Source: an uncultured bacterium
GTDB lineage: Bacteria; Bacillota; Clostridia; Oscillospirales; Acutalibacteraceae
Assembly: GCA_934875675.1 (NCBI GenBank)
Contig: CAKXIK010000010.1
Location: forward strand, 62,141 to 67,324
DNA: 5,184 bases
Direction of reading: 5' to 3'
Shown: positions 1-5,184 of the stretch, one piece after another
How the letters are laid out: each line of letters starts with the position of its first letter
Position numbering within the stretch: the stretch's first letter is position 1
Program-made: the position numbers and the translations under genes
Notes under the pieces: model-generated
What the model was told of the DNA's origin: nothing
Databases searched by the model: none
What the model saw: only the letters and a program-made list of their open reading frames with translations

Positions 1-123
1 GTCAATTCCCTTATCTCCTCCGCTTTCCCCTGCATGCTTGGAAGCATCTGTCACATGGAAGTCTGTCACATCAATAAAGTAATACAGATAATTATTGTCG
101 TATACAAACCGATAAGTGGCAGT
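1..123 (-). repeat. Internal protein repeat, copy B (core of the second CBM9-like module, cut by window)
   Basis: Encodes residues 594-634, including YLYYFIDVTDFHVTDASKH, the second copy of the module 684 bp away. The rest of this module and anything after it lie beyond the left edge. Confidence 0.85.
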
Positions 124-1902
124 TGTTTTTTCTGCATCCGGAAGTTCTGCCGTTCCGTTCAGGGTTGCACGGGAAATGTTTCCTGCATCAGATTTGTTAT
201 AGACTTCATCCATCGTACCATCCAATGTGGGGGTACCATATGCAGCGCTGTTCGGCAGGATTGCTTTCTCACTGGGTGCAAGCCACAGCGGCAGCATCAG
301 GTTGGGAGCTCCCCACGCTGAAAGCACGTCTCCATCTCCTGCATTTACCGTATAATAGTCTCGTCCTCCAATTCCATTATCGGCATCATCATTGATCAGA
401 AATCCCATTCCGATCTGAATATCATCTTTTCCGCTCAGCAGTAGCTTTACAGAACTGCTCAACGGAATTTTACCTTCGATTACGTATCCTGTCTCCGTGT
501 GCTTTGCAACATAGTCACCCAATACGGATGCTACGTCTGAGTTCACTTTGGTTGCATTGTAGGTAATCGAATCCTGATTTGCATAAACAGTGAAGTATCC
601 GCATTCACCGTTTGTTGCCGTTTCAGATGAAAATTCTTTTGGATTGGTGCTTCCTTTTAAAAAGTTATAATAGATTTCAATGCCGTCAATACCGGTTTTT
701 GCGCCGTCTTCACCCGTATGCTTTTCTGCATCGGTTACATGATAATCGGTCACATCAATAAAATAATAGAGATAATCCCGATCATGCACAAACGAATAAG
801 CTGCGGTGGTCATTTCATTTTTGGGAAGCGTTACGCTGCTGTTTGAATTTGCCGATTTGATGATTCCGCTCGTCGATTGCGCATAAGATTCATCCCGCAC
901 ACCGTCCACCGTCACGTTTCCGTAAGCTGCGGTTTCGCGTACTTCCTGATCTACACGACGAATTTCTCCCTGGCCTACATTCAGTTCCACATAAATTCCA
1001 AAGTGGTCAGATGCCGCCAGCCTTGGATTTGTGCGGTCTCCCTCGCGCATTACCTTATAAGATTGGACATCCAGCGCATCAATTGAAACAAAAAGGTGAT
1101 CAATTGCAAGTCCACCGTCATATGAACTCAAATCCTCTGCAATCATCAGACTTCCGTCAATTAACGTTTCACCTTCATTTTGCACTTTATCCTGTGGGGC
1201 GCAATAAAGCGAATCCTGCATATTTACGTTGGGATATTCACCAATCATCACCTGATAAGCATCCGTTTTTCGTGTGCTGTTAAAATCTCCGGTTGCAACA
1301 ATTCCGAGATTTTCATATCCCTTGTCCTGTCGAAAAGACTCTATTTTTTCCCTGATGACACGCATGCCCGTTGTTCTGGCCTGATCACTAATGTGATCAA
1401 GATGTGTGTTAAAATGCGCATACATTACGCCTGTGGTTTTGTTTCTAAAAATTGCCCAAGTACAAACACGCTCTTCTGCCGCATTCGCTTCCTTGGAAGG
1501 CACGTCCGGCGTGGCAGAAAGCCAAAAAACACCGGCATCCACTAAATCAACTCGATCCTGTCGGTAATAAATGGGGTCGGTAGCTCCTTGCGTTGCCGGT
1601 ACAATTGTATAATTCGTCAAATTAACGTTCAAATAGTTTTTCCAATTCACATTTCCTTCCTGAAAACCGATGGAATCTGCATCATAGCGGCTAATAATAT
1701 CAACCGTTCGTTCTCCGCGCTTATTAATGGTAAAATACTCGTTCCAATTTTCGATCACACCCGGTGTGTTTAATAAATTCCAGCCCATCACCCGAATGTC
1801 GGCTCCCGTTTGATCCGTAATTCCATCGATAGCAAAGGCAGGAGATAAAGACATTGCCACCATGAGCAGCGACAGCAAGACCGCCAACAGCTTCTTTTTC
1901 AT
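1..1902 (-). CDS. Secreted EEP-family phosphoesterase/nuclease with tandem CBM9-like modules (3' end cut by window)
   Basis: 634 codons are open from the ATG at 1902 to base 1 with no stop, so the C-terminus is missing. Residues 1-24 form a signal peptide (MKKK, hydrophobic core, AFA cleavage site), so the protein is exported. Residues ~35-308 are an endonuclease/exonuclease/phosphatase domain (metal-dependent phosphoester hydrolysis) with every expected motif: GWN (N42), GFQE (E82), NTHLDHISDQAR (H167), TGDFN (D206, N208), AIDHLF (D268) and SDHFG (D299, H300). Residues ~325-540 and 553 onward are two CBM9/DOMON-like modules (TVDGVRDESY and PTLDGTMDEVY, each followed by a YLYYFIDVTD strand), which in this family bind sugars. 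The start is set by a strong Shine-Dalgarno 5 bases upstream. It lies 108 bp after its paralogue at 2011-4608. The family cannot tell DNase, sugar-phosphatase or phospholipase activity apart; the fold call is firm, the substrate unknown. Confidence 0.9.
   Translation of the reverse strand, partial: MKKKLLAVLLSLLMVAMSLSPAFAIDGITDQTGADIRVMGWNLLNTPGVIENWNEYFTINKRGERTVDIISRYDADSIGFQEGNVNWKNYLNVNLTNYTIVPATQGATDPIYYRQDRVDLVDAGVFWLSATPDVPSKEANAAEERVCTWAIFRNKTTGVMYAHFNTHLDHISDQARTTGMRVIREKIESFRQDKGYENLGIVATGDFNSTRKTDAYQVMIGEYPNVNMQDSLYCAPQDKVQNEGETLIDGSLMIAEDLSSYDGGLAIDHLFVSIDALDVQSYKVMREGDRTNPRLAASDHFGIYVELNVGQGEIRRVDQEVRETAAYGNVTVDGVRDESYAQSTSGIIKSANSNSSVTLPKNEMTTAAYSFVHDRDYLYYFIDVTDYHVTDAEKHTGEDGAKTGIDGIEIYYNFLKGSTNPKEFSSETATNGECGYFTVYANQDSITYNATKVNSDVASVLGDYVAKHTETGYVIEGKIPLSSSVKLLLSGKDDIQIGMGFLINDDADNGIGGRDYYTVNAGDGDVLSAWGAPNLMLPLWLAPSEKAILPNSAAYGTPTLDGTMDEVYNKSDAGNISRATLNGTAELPDAEKTTATYRFVYDNNYLYYFIDVTDFHVTDASKHAGESGGDKGID
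685..807 (-). repeat. Internal protein repeat, copy A (core of the first CBM9-like module)
   Basis: Encodes residues 366-406 of the left EEP protein, including YLYYFIDVTDYHVTDAEKH. It matches residues 594-634 at 29 of 41 positions (hand count) with a constant offset of 228 residues (684 bp); the DNA is recognisably repeated too. Confidence 0.85.
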
Positions 1903-1943
1903 GGAGAGGATCACCCCTTCTATAATGTAATTTTCTTGGAAAT
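1889..1943 (-). repeat. 55-bp perfect direct repeat, copy 1 (leader and start of the left EEP gene)
   Basis: Identical base for base to 4595-4649. It covers the first 14 coding bases (ATGAAAAAGAAGCT) and the 41 bases upstream, including the whole Shine-Dalgarno. Identity breaks at both ends (C versus A on the coding side; C versus T on the far side). The coding sequences past this block are clearly diverged. Confidence 0.97.
1908..1921 (-). promoter_or_regulatory. Extended Shine-Dalgarno of the left EEP gene
   Basis: Minus-strand AGAAGGGGTGATCC ends 5 bases before the ATG at 1902. Apart from two missing bases it matches the complement of the 16S rRNA 3' end (AGAAAGGAGGTGATCC), which predicts strong ribosome binding. 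It fixes the ATG rather than the GTG that lies inside it (1914-1912). Confidence 0.8.
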
Positions 1944-1951
1944 CTAAAATG

Positions 1952-1983
1952 GAGACGTCTTTATGAAATACTAAAGACGTCTC
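1952..1983 (-). terminator. Hairpin between the two EEP genes, probable (leaky) intrinsic terminator
   Basis: GAGACGTCTTTA at 1952-1963 pairs perfectly with TAAAGACGTCTC at 1972-1983, a 12-bp stem with an 8-base loop. On the minus strand it is followed by CATTTTAGATTT, a poor T-run. It starts 27 bases after the TAA at 2011-2013 of the upstream EEP gene and 49 bases before the next ATG. The stem is a sister of the one at 4665-4695, with matching changes on both arms. A role as mRNA stabiliser or regulator target is an alternative to termination. Confidence 0.65.
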
Positions 1984-2010
1984 TCGCTTGAAAAGAAGAT
2001 AACTGTAAAA

Positions 2011-4608
2011 TTATTCTTTGTACGTTTTGCGCTGAACGACTACAATAACACCTGCCGCAAGCACCGCCGCTGCTGCAAGCGCGATTGCAATCCAGATCAG
2101 TTGTTCGGAAGAACCGCCTGTTGCGGGAGTGCTACCCGAAGTTATAGAGTCCGGCTTACCTGTTGAGGAAGTGTCTGAAGGCTGCTGGGACGGATCGGAA
2201 CTCGAATCATCTGACGATTCGGTTGTTTTACTTTCAATTGAGATTTCAAACTGACCCGTTATTGTTTTATCATCAGCAGCCGTGGCAACAATTACGATCT
2301 TTTCTGCCGTTTCATTGGCAGCAATTTTTAGAACCCCTTTATCCGTAATTGAAGTATCGGCAGACTTTGCATTCAAAATGCTCCAAACCACATTCTGAGA
2401 AACATCGAAACCCAAAACCACGGCCGAGGCAGAAACCGTTTCCCCTTGGAGTGCCACTGTTTTATCTGCTGTAACCTTTACCGATTCCACCTTAGCAAGC
2501 GAAGCACCGTCTGCAAGCACCAAGGTGCTCAGCCAACGCGGGCTGTCATAAGTAAGTGGCTGCAAATGACCGTCTTTTGTTGGCAACATGACGAGATTAT
2601 GCCATACTGCATTAATAGCGACATTTTCAACTAATTGGCGTTCATCGAGACCTTCATCATATTCATAGACACCATTACTGTTTTTATCATCTTGAAGAAC
2701 AATACCAAATCCAATTTTCGGCCGATTTTCATGTGTAGCGGTACGCAGGCGATTTTTTACAGACTCGCTCAACATAATTTTTATTTCAATGGCATAAGTT
2801 CCATCACCGTTGTCTACGACCACATAATCCGCTTGATCGGTATTACCGTTATAAGCTGAAAATCCACAGCCCAAACGATCATAAGTTGCCCCGCTGTAGG
2901 ATTTTTTCAGATTCAACAAGTCAATTACATAAACACCGCTTTCGTTTTTGACAAAGGGATAATCCAAAGAAGACATGTTCTGGTCGTCTGAGTTCAAAAA
3001 ATCAACAAAGAACGCGAGACTATCCATACACAATAAACTTTTATCTTCGTGCGAAGATTGATATAGTTTTTCCAATGAAGATGGCGTGGGATCATTGATC
3101 GCTACATAACAATAAAGATAATCATTATCATACGCTGCAGAAACGGTTGCCGAACTTAAAGATGCATTGGCAGCACTACCTGACATTTTATATTTGGTCT
3201 TAATCTCAGTGGCACCGGTATAAATATCATCTTTAACACCATCAAGGTTAACGTGACCCTTAGCAGCTTGATAGGTTGGCTTCTCTACTACGATACCTTC
3301 GATTTTTGCATCCGCAGCTGGCATTTCAAAGGTATTGCCAGCCCATATCAAAGATTTTCCATTTACTTTGAGTGCACGACCCAAAAGGTTCATGCCCCAA
3401 ATTCCAGTCCCCCAAGGACTGTCAGTATTTCCATCTTTACTTCCATCATCGTATTTGAAGGTATACCCATCTTCCACTTGAATCTTGAGTGTAACTAATT
3501 CCCCCGGTTTGGCTGTTGTCTTATCACATGTAATAGTTGCATGTTCCAATTCTGGCAATATGATATTATATACACCCGTATCATCCGCATATGGATTTTC
3601 CAGCTTGGGCAGTGAGTCCAAATGCTTTACGCGTTCCGGATAATTCTGTACCTGTTGCCCCTGTCCAAAGGTGAATTCCATGCAAATTCCAAAATGGTCA
3701 GAAGCAAGAAAACCATCGTTTCCGGTCTCGCGCATAACTTTCCAGCTTTCAATATTTAACACATCGATAGATGCAAACGCAAAATCAATCGCATTTTCAT
3801 CGTCTAATTGCTGACCAAGTACTTCCATATCCGGAGCAATATTCACATAATTGGAGATACTTAAGAGTGTTCCCCCTTTGTTTTCCACCTTATCAACAGG
3901 TGCGCAATAAAAAGAATCTTGCATATTTACGGTACCCGGAGCAATCATATTAGCATAGCCAACTTCTTCATCCCACATATTAAAATCGCCTGTTACAACA
4001 AATCCCACTTCTTCATATCCGGGAATTTTACGGAATTGTTCAATCTTATTCCGGATAGCGGCAGTTCCAATTTGATTAGCGTCTCCTTCGCTGCCGTCAC
4101 CCCAATGCAAATGGGTATTGATATGACAATAAAGCTTACCTGTAGATTTCTGGCGAAAAATTGCCCATGCAGCAGACCGTTCCTCGGGAGAATTACCTTC
4201 CTTGGAAGGATACTCAGGCGTTAATGAAGCCCAAAATACACCCTGGTCCACTAATTCTAATTTATCAGCGCGATAGTAAATAGGCGTAAACGTAGTCTGG
4301 GATGCGGGAACAATGGTATATCCCGTTAAATTTGCGGTTAATGCATTTTTCCAGTTGCTTACGCATTCCATAAATCCAACAGAATCCGGTTGGTAGCGTT
4401 CAATAATTTCTACGGTTCGTTGTGCTCTGAGCTCCACTGTGTTTTGAGGAAAGGTTTCGGATTGGGCCCATGGCGTATTTAATACGTTCCAACCAATAAT
4501 ACGAATAGGATCAGCGCTTGGCACATCTGCATTTGCCGTCACTGCCGGAGCAAGACAACTGAACATAAGCAGGGACATTAAAAGGATTGATAAAAGCTTC
4601 TTTTTCAT
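2011..4608 (-). CDS. Surface-anchored EEP-family phosphoesterase/nuclease with CBM9-like and Ig-like modules
   Basis: 865 residues from the ATG at 4608. A GTG at 4620 is in frame but lies inside the Shine-Dalgarno, so the ATG is preferred. Residues 1-27 are a signal peptide (cleavage near TANA). Residues ~34-315 are an EEP domain with GWN (N41), GFME (E81), NTHL (H166), TGDFN (D208, N210), IDF (D275) and SDHFG (D304, H305), so the catalytic set is intact. Residues ~352-442 resemble a small bacterial beta-repeat (KPGELVTLKI ... FEMPAADAKIEG). Residues ~444-690 are a CBM9-like module (NLDGVKDDIY, YDNDYLYCYVAI). Residues ~705-794 are a BIG_2-type Ig-like domain (VTADKTVALQGE). Residues ~795-826 are a Ser/Thr/Asp/Pro stalk, and 827-865 are TPATG, a hydrophobic span and a RKTYKE tail. 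The product therefore displays an enzyme on the cell surface. It lies between a sugar-type binding-protein gene and a paralogous EEP gene, all co-oriented. Substrate is not predictable. Confidence 0.93.
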   Translation of the reverse strand: MKKKLLSILLMSLLMFSCLAPAVTANADVPSADPIRIIGWNVLNTPWAQSETFPQNTVELRAQRTVEIIERYQPDSVGFMECVSNWKNALTANLTGYTIVPASQTTFTPIYYRADKLELVDQGVFWASLTPEYPSKEGNSPEERSAAWAIFRQKSTGKLYCHINTHLHWGDGSEGDANQIGTAAIRNKIEQFRKIPGYEEVGFVVTGDFNMWDEEVGYANMIAPGTVNMQDSFYCAPVDKVENKGGTLLSISNYVNIAPDMEVLGQQLDDENAIDFAFASIDVLNIESWKVMRETGNDGFLASDHFGICMEFTFGQGQQVQNYPERVKHLDSLPKLENPYADDTGVYNIILPELEHATITCDKTTAKPGELVTLKIQVEDGYTFKYDDGSKDGNTDSPWGTGIWGMNLLGRALKVNGKSLIWAGNTFEMPAADAKIEGIVVEKPTYQAAKGHVNLDGVKDDIYTGATEIKTKYKMSGSAANASLSSATVSAAYDNDYLYCYVAINDPTPSSLEKLYQSSHEDKSLLCMDSLAFFVDFLNSDDQNMSSLDYPFVKNESGVYVIDLLNLKKSYSGATYDRLGCGFSAYNGNTDQADYVVVDNGDGTYAIEIKIMLSESVKNRLRTATHENRPKIGFGIVLQDDKNSNGVYEYDEGLDERQLVENVAINAVWHNLVMLPTKDGHLQPLTYDSPRWLSTLVLADGASLAKVESVKVTADKTVALQGETVSASAVVLGFDVSQNVVWSILNAKSADTSITDKGVLKIAANETAEKIVIVATAADDKTITGQFEISIESKTTESSDDSSSDPSQQPSDTSSTGKPDSITSGSTPATGGSSEQLIWIAIALAAAAVLAAGVIVVVQRKTYKE
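2014..2130 (-). other. C-terminal anchor: TPATG sortase-like signal, membrane span, basic tail
   Basis: Residues 827-865 of the right EEP protein read TPATG, a short GSSEQ spacer, about 22 hydrophobic residues (837-858, Ala/Val/Ile-rich) and QRKTYKE. The order is that of a cell-wall sorting signal, with Thr in place of the usual Leu of LPxTG; Clostridia often use such variants (NPxTG, SPxTG). If no sortase accepts it, the segment still works as a simple membrane anchor with the enzyme outside. Confidence 0.65.
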
Positions 4609-4649
4609 GGAGAGGATCACCCCTTCTATAATGTAATTTTCTTGGAAAT
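4595..4649 (-). repeat. 55-bp perfect direct repeat, copy 2 (leader and start of the right EEP gene)
   Basis: Identical to 1889-1943 and placed the same way over the start codon at 4608-4606. The spacing from the hairpin differs between copies: 15 bases lie between block and stem here, 8 in the left copy. Confidence 0.97.
4614..4627 (-). promoter_or_regulatory. Extended Shine-Dalgarno of the right EEP gene
   Basis: Same AGAAGGGGTGATCC as the left copy, 5 bases before the ATG at 4608. The in-frame GTG at 4620-4618 is part of this site and so cannot be the start used with it; this removes four residues (MILS) from the longest possible reading. Confidence 0.8.
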
Positions 4650-4664
4650 TCCTAAAAATGACAA
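4636..4664 (-). promoter_or_regulatory. Possible weak sigma-A promoter before the right EEP gene
   Basis: TTGTCA (4664-4659, 5 of 6 to TTGACA), a 17-base spacer and GAAAAT (4641-4636, 4 of 6 to TATAAT) sit just after the hairpin. Transcription would begin about 20 bases upstream of the ATG. The -35 part has no counterpart before the left EEP gene, where that position falls in the hairpin, so this may be chance; read-through from upstream is the other option. Confidence 0.25.
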
Positions 4665-4695
4665 AGACGCCTTTGAAAAAGGACCAAAGGCGTCT
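4665..4695 (-). terminator. Hairpin after the solute-binding protein gene, probable (leaky) intrinsic terminator
   Basis: AGACGCCTTTG at 4665-4675 pairs perfectly with CAAAGGCGTCT at 4685-4695, an 11-bp stem with a 9-base loop. On the minus strand it is followed by TTTGTCATTTTT, an interrupted T-run, so termination may be incomplete. It begins 31 bases after the stop codon at 4727. It could let the binding protein be made in excess of the downstream EEP proteins, or protect the 3' end of the upstream mRNA. Confidence 0.7.
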
Positions 4696-4726
4696 CCGGT
4701 TACACGTGCCCGTTTTTAATTATCGT

Positions 4727-5184
4727 TTATTTGCCGTAATTGAAGTAACGATCTGCACGAGCCTGATAAACCTTCAGCAATTCGTCCATTCCGCCCTCTT
4801 TCAGAGGCTTGATAACCTTGGCATCCCAATCGTTGTCGATATCGAGCTCGCCCTTGTAAATCTTAACAGCGATCTCACGGGAAAGAGCCTTGTAAGCGGA
4901 TTCATACTTCGACAGGGTCTCATTTTCCTCTGCAGTCGGAACTGCCATATAGGCCTTCATGTTGTCAACCATTGTATCCGGATAGTCGATAACTTCCTTC
5001 TGTGCATCGCCCTTTTCTTTGGAGATGGTGGCAATTTCGTTTTCCATATCGGAGAAACGGATAACCGGGAACGCGAAGCCCCAGATATTGCTGCCGTTGC
5101 ACTCGCCGGAAATGGAAGCAGCTTCCCAGTCAGCTCCTGTTGCATCGCCGATCAGAATCTTGATACCATCACGCACTTCATAGG
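4727..5184 (-). CDS. ABC transporter extracellular solute-binding protein, sugar type (C-terminal part, 5' end cut by window)
   Basis: About 152 codons are open from the right edge to the TAA at 4727-4729; the start and the lipoprotein signal lie outside. The tail has the pattern I know from LipO/LplA-type family 1 binding proteins: a helix ending VKIYKGELDIDNDWDAKV, then GGMDELLKVYQARADRY at the C-terminus. The part before it (GADWEAASISGEC, NIWGFAFPVIRFSDMENEI) fits the ligand-lobe and hinge region. Such proteins catch mono- or oligosaccharides outside the membrane and hand them to a two-permease importer, whose genes often precede the binding protein; those would be off the right edge. The residue GTG at 5176 is an internal Val, not a start, since the frame stays open upstream (Tyr-Glu-Val). 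GC is a little higher here than in the EEP genes (29/60 versus 24/60 in two lines counted), which may reflect high expression. A hairpin follows the stop by 31 bp. Ligand unknown. Confidence 0.8.
   Translation of the reverse strand, partial: YEVRDGIKILIGDATGADWEAASISGECNGSNIWGFAFPVIRFSDMENEIATISKEKGDAQKEVIDYPDTMVDNMKAYMAVPTAEENETLSKYESAYKALSREIAVKIYKGELDIDNDWDAKVIKPLKEGGMDELLKVYQARADRYFNYGK

Noticed and set aside
1180..1545. A 121-codon open frame on the plus strand, and several other plus-strand frames of 60-101 codons across the window
   Set aside because: They lie wholly or largely inside the EEP genes on the other strand, lack plausible Shine-Dalgarno sites and encode no recognisable motifs, whereas the minus-strand readings carry full conserved domains.
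1921..1927. A perfect TATAATG on the plus strand (also at 4628-4634), which could be the -10 of an antisense promoter
   Set aside because: The hexamer about 17 bases upstream (TTCATG) is a poor -35, and the sequence is explained by the conserved leader of the minus-strand gene. Strand-specific RNA data would be needed to revive it.
1903..2010. A small gene or regulatory RNA in the 108-bp gap between the EEP genes
   Set aside because: The gap is fully taken by the hairpin and leader; I see no short frame with a ribosome site and no known riboswitch pattern. The 118-bp gap at 4609-4726 is the same.
4573..4608. Cys28-like lipobox in the right EEP signal peptide (LMFSC, Cys18)
   Set aside because: The -3 position is Met and -2 is Phe, unlike a normal lipobox; the segment lies in the hydrophobic core with a better type I cleavage site after it, the paralogue has no Cys, and the protein already has a C-terminal anchor.
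4957..5145. A 62-codon minus-strand frame overlapping the solute-binding protein gene
   Set aside because: It is a shifted reading of the binding-protein coding sequence, rich in Ser/Pro/Arg with no motif and no separate ribosome site.

Overview
The window looks like part of a Gram-positive, Clostridia-type genome (my guess is an Oscillospiraceae/Ruminococcaceae-like gut or anaerobic Firmicute). The reasons are moderate GC with AT-rich intergenic gaps, near-complete Shine-Dalgarno sequences, a LipO/LplA-type sugar-binding protein, CBM9-like and bacterial Ig-like surface modules, and a C-terminal TPATG-hydrophobic-basic tail like the atypical sortase signals of that group. All real genes lie on the minus strand, so the window is best read from right to left.

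Layout in transcription order. (1) 5184-4727: the C-terminal ~152 codons of an extracellular solute-binding protein of a sugar-type ABC importer. (2) A 118-bp gap holding a strong 11-bp hairpin, a possible weak promoter and a Shine-Dalgarno. (3) 4608-2011: an 865-residue secreted, wall- or membrane-anchored protein with an endonuclease/exonuclease/phosphatase (EEP) domain, a small beta-repeat domain, a CBM9-like domain, an Ig-like domain, a Ser/Thr-rich stalk and a C-terminal anchor. (4) A 108-bp gap built like the first one: hairpin, then the same leader. (5) 1902-1: the first 634 residues of a second secreted EEP protein, paralogous to the first, whose EEP domain is followed by at least two tandem CBM9-like modules. 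It runs off the left edge.

The two EEP genes are clearly a tandem duplication: 66 of 107 residues are identical in an ungapped block of the catalytic domain (hand count). Their C-terminal modules have been exchanged. Their start regions share a perfect 55-bp repeat, and the hairpins in front of them differ by paired, compensatory changes. The likely theme is a surface-exposed phosphoesterase or nuclease pair that holds on to glycan- or cell-surface-like material and releases something the neighbouring ABC importer takes up. The substrate cannot be told from sequence. No RNA genes, CRISPR arrays, insertion sequences or plus-strand genes were found.
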